From contig NZ_PYUI01000006.1 of assembly GCF_003097355.1 (NCBI RefSeq), positions 124,001-188,000 on the forward strand: 64,000 bases of DNA. The letters are read 5' to 3'. The position numbers and the translations under genes were made by a program. The notes under the pieces are model-generated. The model did not search any database, was not told the DNA's origin, and saw nothing but the letters and a program-made list of their open reading frames with translations. Source of the DNA: Arthrobacter sp. H-02-3 (lineage in GTDB: Bacteria; Actinomycetota; Actinomycetes; Actinomycetales; Micrococcaceae). Shown piece by piece: positions 8,823 through 17,331 of this stretch (position 1 is the stretch's first letter; every line of letters starts with the position of its first letter).

Positions 8823-8870
8823 GAAAAAAGTAGGTCGGGGCGGGCGGCGGCAGTGCGCTGCGCCGCCCGC
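8823..8870 (-). terminator. Intrinsic terminator after ttuC
   Basis: Read on the minus strand, 16 bases after the ttuC stop comes a 10-base perfect stem GCGGGCGGCG / CGCCGCCCGC followed about 11 bases later by TTTTTT. This is the clearest rho-independent terminator in the window. Since dctA and glxK lie downstream, it may act as a leaky terminator that lowers their dose relative to ttuC. Confidence 0.75.
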
Positions 8871-8886
8871 CGCGGGTCCGGCAAGG

Positions 8887-9984
8887 CTAGACGGCAGCCA
8901 GGGTGTGGGTGAGGGTCTTGATGATGGCGTCGGTGACGTCATCGGTGTTCGCGTCGCCGCCGACGTCGCGCGTCAGGTAACCGGCGGCGGTGGTCTGCTC
9001 GATGGCGGCCTCGACCTGGCGGGCTTCCTCGTGCAGGCCGAAGTGGTCCAGCATCAGGGCGGCGCTGGCGATCGCGCCGATCGGATTGCTGATGCCCTTG
9101 CCGGCTATGTCCGGGGCGGAGCCGTGGACGGGTTCGAACATGGACGGGAAGCGGCGTTCCGGGTTCAGGTTGGCGCTGGCTGCCAAGCCGAGGCTTCCGG
9201 CCAGGGCCGAGCCGAGGTCCGAGAGGATGTCCGCGTTCAGGTTCGAGGCGACGACGACGGACAGGTCTTCCGGGTGCAGGATGAACTTGGCGCTCATGGC
9301 GTCGACCAGGACGCTTTCGGTGGCCACGTCCGGGTAGTCCAGGGCCACGCGCTGGAAGGTTTCGTCCCAGAGGACCATGCCGTACTGCTGGGCGTTGGAC
9401 TTGGTGACGGAGGAGACTTTTTTCACGGTGCGTGTGCGGGCGAGGTCGAAGGCGAAGCGCATGATCCGCTCGCAGCCCTTTTCGGTGAACAGGGCGGTCT
9501 GGAGGGCGACCTCGTTGCCGGGGCCGCGGCCGCTGAGGTTCCGTCCGCCCAGCCCGGCGTATTCGCCCTCGCTGTTTTCGCGGACCACGATCCAGTCGAG
9601 TTCGGTGTGGTCGGCCTTGCGCAGCGGGGACTGGATGCCGGGGAGGAACTTCACCGGGCGGATGTTGGCCCACTGGTCGAAGTTCTGTGTGATGTTCAGG
9701 CGCAGGCCCCAGAGGCTGATGTGGTCCGGGACGTTTTCCCAGCCGACGGCGCCGAAGTAGATGGCGTCGAAGTTCTTCAGGGCCTCAAGGCCCTTCGGGT
9801 CCATCATCTGGCCGGTCTTTTCGTAGTAGCCGCAGCCCCACGGGAATTCCGTCCATTCGAAGGCGAACTTCCCGCCGGAATTCTGGGCCAGGGCGTCCAG
9901 GACACGGCGGCCGGCGGAGACAACTTCCTTGCCGACGCCATCGGCAGGGATGGAAGCGATGCTGAATTTCTGGGTGGCGCTCAC
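8887..9984 (-). CDS. ttuC: Tartrate dehydrogenase/decarboxylase (TtuC/DmlA-like)
   Basis: NAD-dependent beta-decarboxylating dehydrogenase of 365 residues in the isocitrate/isopropylmalate dehydrogenase family. The N-terminus (IPADGVGKEVV) and FPWGCGYYEKTGQMMDP and VPDHISLWGLRLNI are characteristic of the tartrate/D-malate branch. The catalytic Tyr lies in GEYAGLGGR, the Lys in VTKSNAQQ, and metal-binding Asp residues in DAMSAKFILHP and NLNADILSDLGSALAG. Known reactions: meso- or (+)-tartrate to D-glycerate or oxaloglycolate, and D-malate to pyruvate. A downstream glycerate kinase favours tartrate. The start is GTG with a strong ribosome site (AAGGAGGT). First gene of the operon. Confidence 0.9.
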   Translation of the reverse strand: MSATQKFSIASIPADGVGKEVVSAGRRVLDALAQNSGGKFAFEWTEFPWGCGYYEKTGQMMDPKGLEALKNFDAIYFGAVGWENVPDHISLWGLRLNITQNFDQWANIRPVKFLPGIQSPLRKADHTELDWIVVRENSEGEYAGLGGRNLSGRGPGNEVALQTALFTEKGCERIMRFAFDLARTRTVKKVSSVTKSNAQQYGMVLWDETFQRVALDYPDVATESVLVDAMSAKFILHPEDLSVVVASNLNADILSDLGSALAGSLGLAASANLNPERRFPSMFEPVHGSAPDIAGKGISNPIGAIASAALMLDHFGLHEEARQVEAAIEQTTAAGYLTRDVGGDANTDDVTDAIIKTLTHTLAAV

Positions 9985-10090
9985 GGGCCTACCTCCTTGT
10001 TGAGTGTGTTAGCAGCGTCACACTGCCTGTCCTCTTCAAGTAGACGGTCAGGCGACACTCGCCGTCCAAGACCAAGATCCGATCCGGTAG

Positions 10091-10105
10091 ATAGGCGCAG
10101 CCTAT
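10091..10105. promoter_or_regulatory. LysR-type operator upstream of ttuC
   Basis: A perfect interrupted palindrome ATAGGC-GCA-GCCTAT that also satisfies the T-N11-A rule for LysR-type binding sites. It lies about 107 bases before the ttuC start, between ttuC and the lysR gene in the same orientation, where an activator site is expected. Confidence 0.65.
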
Positions 10106-10133
10106 TGGTCTGTTCCATCGACTGCCGAGAGGT

Positions 10134-10159
10134 CGCCCTTTTGGACGCGCAAAAGGGCG
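10134..10159 (-). terminator. Terminator after the lysR gene
   Basis: A 10-base stem CGCCCTTTTG / CAAAAGGGCG with a 6-base loop, 25 bases past the lysR stop. It separates the regulator from the ttuC promoter. Confidence 0.7.
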
Positions 10160-10183
10160 TTATCGGAGCAATCGACGGGCGGG

Positions 10184-11068
10184 TTACTTGGTGTGGAGGG
10201 CTGCGACGTCCAGGAATGCCCTGGCGGCGGGAGTCAGGCCTTCTTTACGGCTCAGAATGGCCACGTCAAGATGGGACACGGGCTCAATCAGGAGGGTCCG
10301 CAACCCTGACTTGTGCGCCAGCGGGGCCCACGACGAGGGCATCACGGCGTGGCCAACGCCCGCCAGGACCAGCGGCAGGATCGAGGTCCGGTGGGCAACC
10401 TCGACGACGATTTCGGCGTCGACCCCGCGCGCCAGCGCATCGTCGACGAGCCAGCGCATGAGGGAACCGCGCTGGCTGGCGATCAGCCGGTGCCCGCCCA
10501 GGTCATCACGCTGGATGGCCGTCCCCGGGGCGAAAGTGTCGGCCTCCGGATTGACGATGAGAATCAGCGGCTGGCGTTCCAGCTCCAGGACTTGGACGCC
10601 CGGGACCCTGATGGGCGTGGGCGAGCCGGCAAGGCCGATCTCCGTACTGCCGCTGCGGACGGATTCGATGACTTCTTCCGGCGTAAACGCGGCACTGACG
10701 TTGAGTCGGACCGACGGATACGCGCGGGTGAACCCGGCGATCATGGACGTCAGCGGCTCGATGCCGGGTGACGGCATGGTGATAATGTCCAGCCGCCCGC
10801 TCCGCACGCCCCGCAGCGCCTGGACCGCGGACTGCGCCGCATCAAGGTCCCGCATCACCAGACGTGCCGGCCCGACGAGTTCCTTGCCCGCCTCACTCAG
10901 AACTGCCCGGCGGCCGATCCGGTGGAAAAGCGGCACGCCCAGTTCCTTCTCTAAGGCGGCGATAGTCTGGGAAAGAGACGGCTGGGCGATAAGCAGATGC
11001 TCTGCGGCGCGGTTGAATCCGTCGTGGTCAACGACGGCCAAGAAATACTTCAGCTTTCGTGTGTCCAC
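10184..11068 (-). CDS. LysR-family transcriptional regulator
   Basis: DNA-binding regulator of 294 residues. The N-terminal winged helix-turn-helix (1-60) reads LKYFLAVVDHDGFNRAAEHL and QPSLSQTIAALEKELGVPLF; a linker helix follows, then a two-lobe effector domain (about 88-292) of the LysR substrate-binding type. The GTG start has a well-placed ribosome site (GAAGGAG, 5 bases away). It is encoded just upstream of the ttuC-dctA-glxK operon, and a LysR-type palindrome sits in the intervening promoter region, so it is the likely activator of that operon in response to tartrate or a related hydroxy acid. The inducer is inferred from context. Confidence 0.92.
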   Translation of the reverse strand: MDTRKLKYFLAVVDHDGFNRAAEHLLIAQPSLSQTIAALEKELGVPLFHRIGRRAVLSEAGKELVGPARLVMRDLDAAQSAVQALRGVRSGRLDIITMPSPGIEPLTSMIAGFTRAYPSVRLNVSAAFTPEEVIESVRSGSTEIGLAGSPTPIRVPGVQVLELERQPLILIVNPEADTFAPGTAIQRDDLGGHRLIASQRGSLMRWLVDDALARGVDAEIVVEVAHRTSILPLVLAGVGHAVMPSSWAPLAHKSGLRTLLIEPVSHLDVAILSRKEGLTPAARAFLDVAALHTK

Positions 11069-11128
11069 GCCAACTCCTTCACTCGGCCAGAGGTTTTGAG
11101 CAGGTTACACCCGAACCCTCATGGGGCC

Positions 11129-12190
11129 CTACGGCCCTGTAAGGCGGGACAAAGCCACAACGGCGTAGCGGTCAGTGTCGCCGTGTCCACTTTGGCCGCT
11201 GCTGGCGCAAACGGTGTACGGCCTGTACGTGCTGTCTGTGTGCAGGAGGCGCACTGTCGCGCGGGTGGCGGGCTGAGCCTTTTCAACGGTGTCCCTAAAG
11301 GCGCGGTAATCGTCCGGATGGATGACGTGGGGGAGGTAGCCGAATCTCGGTGACTGGATGCCGAACCGCTGCCAAGAGCCGGACGTCATGAAGGTCTGCC
11401 AGCAGGTGGTGTCGACGGCCATCAGCACCCGCTCCTCGGCGAGTTCGAAGACGGCGCGTAGCAGGCTGCTGGACTGGAAGTCCCCGAAACCAGGCGTGAT
11501 CGGGGACGGGGTGGCCTCCTGAACCTCACGTGTGATGGCACGCAGCCACTTGCCCTGCCGTTGTTCGTCAGGGATGACCCGACCGGACACCTCGAGGTTC
11601 TTGATCCCGGGCAAAGCAGACGAGAATCTGGTGATGATCTTGTACGGCACCAGGTAGCGTTGTGCGTTCATCGAAGTGATGGCCGCGTCGATGGTCACCT
11701 TCATCCGGGTTCTGTCCTCAGGGGAGATCAGTTCGCTGACCCATTGGTTCATGTCCCCGGTGGGGCTCTCCCCGGAACGATCGATCTCGTAGATGGCGAA
11801 AAGGTCATCATTCCAGGACGTTTCAATGTGCCCGGTGGAGGAGATCGTCCACTCCAGGGCGCCGATCGGCGGGCGCGGTGGCGGGTTGTCTCCCGCCGCA
11901 GTGTAGACGGCCAGAACTGCAAGAACCGTGTTCGTCATCGGAGAGCTAATCGGCACTGCGAGAACATGGTAATTGATGCCCCGATGATGGACGGGGTCGT
12001 GGATTTGCCGTCCGGTCTCAGCGACGCCTTTGATCCGGTCCATCAGCAGTTCGCGGCCCAGCGGATCGAGGTTCTTGCGGACACTGGACCCTGAGTAGTT
12101 CACCGCACCGATGCTCAGGAGACCGGGCTGCTCCTTGTTGAGATAGTCCACCAGGACCCATCGGCCTCGCGTGTCGCCTAACGTGTTCAT
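11129..12190 (-). CDS. Hypothetical protein with PAS/GAF-like sensory folds
   Basis: A soluble 353-residue protein with no membrane segment and no recognisable output domain. Two stretches look PAS-like: residues about 110-215 (LEWTISSTGHIETSWNDDLF and ISPEDRTRMKVTIDAAI) and about 245-345 (VLMAVDTTCWQTFM, LPHVIHPDDYRAFRDTVEKA). The sequence W-N-D-D followed by a -PEDR-/-HPDD- loop is a common PAS feature. The first 100 residues could be a GAF-type domain. It may sense a ligand and act through a partner; I do not recognise a named family. The ATG has AGGAG only two bases before it, an unusually short spacing, so the start is uncertain. Confidence 0.6.
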   Translation of the reverse strand: MNTLGDTRGRWVLVDYLNKEQPGLLSIGAVNYSGSSVRKNLDPLGRELLMDRIKGVAETGRQIHDPVHHRGINYHVLAVPISSPMTNTVLAVLAVYTAAGDNPPPRPPIGALEWTISSTGHIETSWNDDLFAIYEIDRSGESPTGDMNQWVSELISPEDRTRMKVTIDAAITSMNAQRYLVPYKIITRFSSALPGIKNLEVSGRVIPDEQRQGKWLRAITREVQEATPSPITPGFGDFQSSSLLRAVFELAEERVLMAVDTTCWQTFMTSGSWQRFGIQSPRFGYLPHVIHPDDYRAFRDTVEKAQPATRATVRLLHTDSTYRPYTVCASSGQSGHGDTDRYAVVALSRLTGP

Positions 12191-12375
12191 GACTCCTGCG
12201 CCCGTCGCTCATATAGGGTCGTTGCCGCCGCGCATTATGACGCAACCAATTGGCATGACCAGGGGGCCATCTTCCACCATTTGGGGCTTATGTCATATTT
12301 TTGTCAAAACCGTGCCGCCAAGGGCCAAGGATCACGACTTGTGGATTTGAGTTTGCCTGAACCGATTGGCATCAT

Positions 12376-13236
12376 ATGTCTACCAAGCCCATCTGGCGGA
12401 TGCCCGGCAGGCTGTACAAAGCGTCATCTGATCACCATCTTCAGGAGTACAGTCCTTTGCCCGACCCTTTTGCGCATTCCGGCCACACCGCATGGCAGCC
12501 CTCATCGCAGGTTTCCGAACCGGCTCCAGGCTTCTTCTTTGTCGAAGGCCCGGCATCCAACTGGATCATCGTCCGGGACGAGTCCGGTTTCATCCTCGTT
12601 GACAGCGGCTACCCCGGCGACACGGACTTCGTCCTGAAATCCATCGATTACGCCGGGCTGAAGCCGGCCAAGGCCCGCGCCATCCTCATCACGCATGGTC
12701 ACGTCGACCACACAGGGTCGGCGGCCCTGTTTTCCCGTACGTTCGGGACCCCGATCCTGTGCAGTCCGGAAGAGCTGGCACACGTCCAGGGACACGAAAA
12801 GCACCAGGTCGGCCTGGGACAGGTTGTCCTCCGCGCCTGGCGTCCGCGCGTCCTGCGCTGGATGAGTCACGCGATCAGGGCCGGCGCGCTGAACGCCGAT
12901 CCAGCCACCGAGGCCCGGGCCTGGACGGCGGAGCAGCTCCGGGAACTCCCGGGCAGCCCTGAGGCGATCCTGGTTGCCGGCCACACGCCGGGCAACGCCT
13001 CCATCTATTTCCGCGGCGCCGGGGTGATCGCCACCGGCGACTCCTTGATCACCGGGCACCCCCTGACTCGGCAAAGAGGCCCGCAGATGCTCCATCCGAT
13101 GTTCCATACCGAGCCGGGCACCGTGCTGTCCGCGACCCATGTCCTCGACGGCGTAGAAGCGTCGGTCATTCTTCCGGGCCACGGTCCCGCTTTAGCCATG
13201 CCCCTCTCCCACGCCTTGGCATCCCTCCGCGCCTGA
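12376..13236 (+). CDS. MBL-fold metallo-hydrolase
   Basis: Metallo-beta-lactamase-superfamily hydrolase of about 286 residues. The dinuclear metal site is visible: ILVDSGYPGD, the HxHxDH motif as THGHVDHTG, a further His in VAGHTPGNASIYF, the bridging Asp in IATGDSLITGHP and a final His in VILPGHGPAL. This order resembles lactonase/glyoxalase-II-like members, but the family is too broad for a substrate. No ribosome site precedes the ATG, so the message may be leaderless or the start slightly downstream. The octamer ATTGGCAT occurs at 12249 and again at 12365 just before the start, and could be a regulatory repeat. It stands alone between divergent neighbours. Confidence 0.85.
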   Translation: MSTKPIWRMPGRLYKASSDHHLQEYSPLPDPFAHSGHTAWQPSSQVSEPAPGFFFVEGPASNWIIVRDESGFILVDSGYPGDTDFVLKSIDYAGLKPAKARAILITHGHVDHTGSAALFSRTFGTPILCSPEELAHVQGHEKHQVGLGQVVLRAWRPRVLRWMSHAIRAGALNADPATEARAWTAEQLRELPGSPEAILVAGHTPGNASIYFRGAGVIATGDSLITGHPLTRQRGPQMLHPMFHTEPGTVLSATHVLDGVEASVILPGHGPALAMPLSHALASLRA

Positions 13237-13285
13237 CGCCTCAGTCCGGGCTCGTCCCCGCTGTCGGCCGCGTTCGGCAGCGGCT

Positions 13286-14260
13286 TCACTGCACCACGGC
13301 AATCGCGAAGCCACCCCACGCGCGCTTCTTCGTGGTCTCACGACCGAGCACATGCTGTTCGAGGATCGCCAACCCGCAGGATCGGAGAAGTTCGGACAGG
13401 CGCTCCCGCGACGGCGGTGTGCTGTCCACACCGAACTTCAACGGCTCGCCCACTGCTTTGGCCGCCGCCCTCCCGTACCGCCAGTACAGCATGGTCGATT
13501 CGAGAGTCTCGGTCGTGAAGTAGTCGAAGGCGAGCAGGCTGCCCCGGGCGCAGCCCGCGACCTTGCTCAGCGTGTCCTCGATCGCTGCCTGCTCGAGGTA
13601 CATTGTCACGCCTTCCCAGAGGAACAGCACCGGGCGTCCGGGGTCGAACCCGGCGTCGGCAAGTTTGGCGAGCCAGTCATCCTTCTCGAAGTCAGCAGGC
13701 ACGAACGTGACCTTGCGTGCGTCGATCCCTGCCTTGTCCAGCATGGCGCGTTTGACCGCCTGTGTCTTCGGGGCATCGACCTCGAAGGAGCTGACGGGCG
13801 TGTCCTGCGGGAGGCGGTAGGGGCGCGTGTCGAAACCGGCGCCGAGGATGACCAGCTGGTCGATGGCGGGAAGGAAGCGGTCCACGGCGCTGTCGAAGAA
13901 CGTGACCCTGGCCGACGCCTCGGCCTGGGGAGGGATCCTGCCCTCGAAGGGGTACCGGAAGGTCTTCGAGACGTAGCCGGTGACGCGGTGCGCCAAGACC
14001 GTCGGCCAGAATGCCAGCCGCATGCCCAGCCAGGGCACGCCGGGCAGGACGGGCAACAGCAGGTTCGCGGCCTGGTCTTCGCGCACGCCGAAATTGTGCA
14101 TCGCCCACCTGGCCGAGAGCGGGGCTTGCGCACTGGTCGACACACCGGACGGTTTCGCGGCCCGGAGCTTGCCCACCCAGATCGCATAGCCGAGTAGCGA
14201 GACCGGTAGCAGCACAATACTGAGCGCATAGAAGGCGACGGCGGCACCTGTCTTGCGCAT
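13286..14260 (-). CDS. SAM-dependent methyltransferase, LCMT/TIGR00027 family
   Basis: Class I methyltransferase of 324 residues in the leucine-carboxyl-methyltransferase-like family common in actinobacteria. An N-terminal membrane helix (about residues 6-30, VAFYALSIVLLPVSLLGYAI) should tether it to the membrane, an addition to the usual soluble fold. The SAM-binding loop is ILGAGFDTRPYRL, followed by the acidic strand SFEVDAPKTQAVKRAML and LFLWEGVTMYL. I chose the ATG at 14260 because it has a ribosome site (AAAGGAACGGG); the longer reading from 14299 does not. The methyl acceptor is unknown. It may be the last gene of the cupin-AKR-CMD group. Confidence 0.85.
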   Translation of the reverse strand: MRKTGAAVAFYALSIVLLPVSLLGYAIWVGKLRAAKPSGVSTSAQAPLSARWAMHNFGVREDQAANLLLPVLPGVPWLGMRLAFWPTVLAHRVTGYVSKTFRYPFEGRIPPQAEASARVTFFDSAVDRFLPAIDQLVILGAGFDTRPYRLPQDTPVSSFEVDAPKTQAVKRAMLDKAGIDARKVTFVPADFEKDDWLAKLADAGFDPGRPVLFLWEGVTMYLEQAAIEDTLSKVAGCARGSLLAFDYFTTETLESTMLYWRYGRAAAKAVGEPLKFGVDSTPPSRERLSELLRSCGLAILEQHVLGRETTKKRAWGGFAIAVVQ

Positions 14261-14431
14261 TTCCCGTTCCTTTCGACTCGTGGTGCTACCGGAGGTCATG
14301 GAGTCTGCGTGGTCGCTTCTGAGCAGGTCCCGGCGCTGGGCGGGTTCATTCCCTCATACTGCTCCCACTCCACGGCGGGCGCCATGCCCGTCCGGCTCCT
14401 TTCCAGGGCGCGACCACGCCCGGAAACGCGT

Positions 14432-14755
14432 TCACGGGGCGGCGAAGATTTCCTTGGCCACCGTAATGGCGGACATCGCCTTGGGCCAGCCGGCGTAGAA
14501 GGCCAGATGGATGATGGTCTCTTTGAGTTCGGTCTCGGTCAGGCCGTTGGCCTTGGCCCGGACGAGGTGTCCGCGGAGCTGTTCGGTGCTGCCGCTGGTG
14601 ATGAGGCTGGCGACCGTGACGAGGCTGCGGTCCCGCGGGGAGAGTTCGATTCGTTCCCAGATATCGCCGAAGAGCACACGGTCTGTGAGGTCAACGAGTT
14701 TGGGGGCGAAGTCGCCGATGAGTTGCTGGGCCCGGGTCTGGTTTGAATCGCTCAT
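14432..14755 (-). CDS. Carboxymuconolactone decarboxylase (CMD) family protein
   Basis: A small helical protein of 107 residues, one CMD domain. The segment ELSPRDRSLVTVASLITSG followed by LRGHLVRAKANGLTETELKE and HLAFYAGWPKAMSAI is the standard pattern. The CxxC of the AhpD peroxidase branch is absent (LAFYAGWP here), so peroxidase activity is unlikely. It belongs to a small cluster with an aldo-keto reductase and a cupin, a combination often seen beside XRE regulators. Its exact reaction is unknown. Confidence 0.88.
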   Translation of the reverse strand: MSDSNQTRAQQLIGDFAPKLVDLTDRVLFGDIWERIELSPRDRSLVTVASLITSGSTEQLRGHLVRAKANGLTETELKETIIHLAFYAGWPKAMSAITVAKEIFAAP

Positions 14756-14846
14756 GGTGGAGTCCTTTCGGGAGATGTGAAGAGCAGGTTGGTAGTCGCC
14801 GAGCGGAGATGAAGCTGGCGGGCTTGTCCGCTCTGAAGGAGCAGGG

Positions 14847-15704
14847 TCAGTCGATCCTGCGGCCTCCCAGCCAGCTGACCATGGCGGGGTCGCGGTGGTC
14901 GAAGAAGAGGCTGGCGCCGGTGTCCAGGGTGGCGATCTGGCTCATCTGCTCGTCGGTGAGGGTGAAGTCGAAGACATCAAGGTTCTGGGCCATCCGATCG
15001 GGACGCACGGACTTGGGGATGACGACGACCTCGCGCTGGATGAGCCAGCGGAGCACGACCTGGGCGACAGACTTGCCGTGGGCCTCGGCGATGGCGCTGA
15101 GGACCGGATCGGTGAACAGGTTGTTCTTTCCCTCGGCGAACGGCCCCCAGGATTCGATCTGGACGCCGCGTTCGCGCATCAGCGCCTGATCGGCGGCGCG
15201 CTGGTGGAAGGGGTGGGTCTCGATCTGGTTGACGGCCGGGACGATCTCGTTGTGGTCGATGAGATCAACCAGCCGGTCCGGGTGGAAGTTGGACACGCCG
15301 ATGGCACGGGCCAGGCCTTCCTTGTTGATGTCCTGCATGGCCCGCCACTCGCTGTAGTAGTCCCCGAGCGGCTGGTGGATCAGGTACAGGTCGAGGTAGT
15401 CCAGGCCGAGCCGGCGGAGTGAGTTTCCGAAGGCCCGCTTCGTGTCCTCTTGAACGCTGCCGGTCGGGGCGTGCTGGATCCAGAGCTTGGTGGTGACGAA
15501 GAGTTCCTCGCGCGCGATTCCGCTCGCCTTGATCGCTGCGCCCACGGCTTCCTCGTTGCCGTAGGAGGCCGCCGTGTCCAGGTGGCGGTAACCGGCCGCG
15601 AGGGCGGCTTCGACGGCGGCCTGGGTTTCGCCGTCGGGGATCTGGAAGACGCCGAAGCCCAGGATCGGCATCTGGACGCCGTTGTTGAGGGTCACGGTTT
15701 TCAT
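14847..15704 (-). CDS. Aldo/keto reductase, 2,5-diketogluconate reductase-like
   Basis: NADPH-dependent carbonyl reductase of 285 residues, a TIM barrel of the prokaryotic AKR5 type. The catalytic tetrad is visible: Asp in [20 protein letters not shown], Tyr in the same segment, Lys in FVTTKLWIQ, and His in [15 protein letters not shown]. The cofactor loop [13 protein letters not shown] is present. It reduces aldehydes or ketones, and the substrate is not determinable. Its ATG overlaps the stop of the upstream cupin gene (ATGA), showing translational coupling. Confidence 0.93.
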   Translation of the reverse strand: MKTVTLNNGVQMPILGFGVFQIPDGETQAAVEAALAAGYRHLDTAASYGNEEAVGAAIKASGIAREELFVTTKLWIQHAPTGSVQEDTKRAFGNSLRRLGLDYLDLYLIHQPLGDYYSEWRAMQDINKEGLARAIGVSNFHPDRLVDLIDHNEIVPAVNQIETHPFHQRAADQALMRERGVQIESWGPFAEGKNNLFTDPVLSAIAEAHGKSVAQVVLRWLIQREVVVIPKSVRPDRMAQNLDVFDFTLTDEQMSQIATLDTGASLFFDHRDPAMVSWLGGRRID

Positions 15705-16117
15705 GGGGTTTCCTTTGTTTGGGTGTGGGCTGTTTCGTAGTCCTGGTCGGTGACGGGGTCAAGCCAGGTGGCGCTCTGCCCGTCGTGATGCTCGACCATG
15801 GCCAGGTGGCACATCATGTTGTCCCTGGTGGCGCCGTGCCAGTGTTCCTCGCCGGGCGGGGTGTGGACCGTGTCCCCGGGGCGCATGGCGATGACTGTGC
15901 CGTCGCGGGTGCCGACGAGCCCGGTCCCGTCGGTGCAGTGCAGGGTCTGGCCGAGAGGGTGGGAGTGCCAGTTTGTGCGGGCGCCCGGGGTAAACCGGAC
16001 CATTGCAGCCACGAGTCTGGAGGGGGCCTCGCCGTTGTGCAGCGCGTTGACGAAGACGTCTCCCGTAAACCTCGACGTCGGGCCCTTGGCCGCGGGGGTG
16101 GGAGGTGTGAGCTTCAT
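15701..16117 (-). CDS. Cupin-domain protein
   Basis: A small single-domain cupin of 138 residues. The two cupin motifs are visible: [17 protein letters not shown] with metal-ligand His residues and [17 protein letters not shown] with the last His. Such proteins in CMD/AKR clusters are annotated as quinol- or ring-modifying enzymes, but function here is not shown. I chose the ATG at 16117, which has AGGAA seven bases upstream; ATGs at 16144 and 16177 lack such a site. It is the first gene of the operon and faces the XRE regulator across about 220 bases. Confidence 0.85.
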   Translation of the reverse strand: MKLTPPTPAAKGPTSRFTGDVFVNALHNGEAPSRLVAAMVRFTPGARTNWHSHPLGQTLHCTDGTGLVGTRDGTVIAMRPGDTVHTPPGEEHWHGATRDNMMCHLAMVEHHDGQSATWLDPVTDQDYETAHTQTKETP

Positions 16118-16339
16118 TCGGGATTCCTGTATTCCTGTGGTCATGTGTCGTTTGCTTGTGGATCTTCGCTGCTGCATTTGCTGTAGTTGCTCTGCCCGGC
16201 GAGAACGGCGCCGAAGACGGCGAGGCAGAAACGGAACTTATTCAAGGGAACCAGCCCTCGCGTGCCCGCGGGAGTGTCTGTTGTGCGGTGTACTGCCAGT
16301 TCCTGTTAGAGCCACAAAGGGTCTCGTAACGTAGTAGCC

Positions 16340-17257
16340 ATGGACAACAGCAAGGACGTCCGCGAGTTCCTGACGAGCCGGCGGTCACGCATCACGCCGG
16401 CCCAGGCCGGGATACCCGCCTACGGCGGGGCCAGAAGGGTGCCCGGGCTCAAACGCGAGGAAGTCGCGATGCTTGCCGGCGTCAGCACGGAGTACTACGC
16501 CCGCCTCGAACGGGGAAACCTTCGAGGCGTGTCCGACTCCGTCCTCGAATCCCTCGCACGCACCCTCCAGCTCGACGAGGCTGAGCGCACCCACCTGCTG
16601 GACCTGGCCAGGGCCTCCGCGCCATCGGAGGCCCCGGCCGCGCGCCGGCTGCGGACAGAAGTGCGCCCGAGTGTGGAACGGATCCTGGCTGGGATGACGG
16701 GGACGCCGGCCTACGTCCGCAACGCCAGGATGGATATCGTGGCCGCGAACAGCCTGTGCTTCACCCTGTACACGGACATCCTTAGCCCTGCGACGCTGCC
16801 GCTGAACCTCGCACGGTTCATGTTCCTCGACCCGCGGTCACAGGACTTCTTCGTTGAATGGCCCACCCTTGCAGATGATCTTGCCGCTGCCCTCCGCACC
16901 GAATCCGGACGCAGCCCACACGACAGGGCCTTGAGCAACCTCATCGGGGACCTCGCCACTGGAAGCACGGAATTCTCGACACGATGGGCACGGCACAACG
17001 TCCGCTTCCACCGCTCAGCCCGCAAGACCCTTCGCAACCCGCTCGTTGGAGAAATCGAACTCACCGGCGACGCACTCGAGCTCCCCGGCGAGGGCCTGAC
17101 CCTCATCGCTTACACCGCTGAACCCGGAAGCCATGCCCAGGAGCAGCTCGACTTCCTCACCCGCTGGAGTGCAACCGGAAAACGCCCGATCGAACCGGCT
17201 CAAGCCAATCCGCAGGCCGCAATGACCAGACCGTCCGAAGGGGACTCGCGGGACTGA
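16340..17257 (+). CDS. XRE-family regulator with MmyB-like ligand domain
   Basis: Transcription factor of 305 residues. The N-terminal lambda-repressor-type helix-turn-helix (about 1-85) includes REFLTSRRSRITPAQAG, LKREEVAMLAGVSTEYYARL and LESLARTLQLDEAERTHLLD. The C-terminal domain (about 105-285) is the MmyB-like PAS fold (NARMDIVAANSLCFTLY). This architecture usually represses a divergent oxidoreductase operon, here cupin-AKR-CMD. No strong ribosome site is seen before the ATG. Confidence 0.92.
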   Translation: MDNSKDVREFLTSRRSRITPAQAGIPAYGGARRVPGLKREEVAMLAGVSTEYYARLERGNLRGVSDSVLESLARTLQLDEAERTHLLDLARASAPSEAPAARRLRTEVRPSVERILAGMTGTPAYVRNARMDIVAANSLCFTLYTDILSPATLPLNLARFMFLDPRSQDFFVEWPTLADDLAAALRTESGRSPHDRALSNLIGDLATGSTEFSTRWARHNVRFHRSARKTLRNPLVGEIELTGDALELPGEGLTLIAYTAEPGSHAQEQLDFLTRWSATGKRPIEPAQANPQAAMTRPSEGDSRD

Positions 17258-17331
17258 ACATGGTCGCCACGTATCGCGCGGACAAGGCCCAGTTGCTGGT
17301 CCTGGAGTCCTGACCGGCAACGCCCGGGCTC

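Noticed and set aside
8821..10461. A 546-residue plus-strand open frame
   Set aside because: It covers ttuC, the LysR-type palindrome and the lysR end in reverse. It is Gly/Val/Asp-rich without domains.
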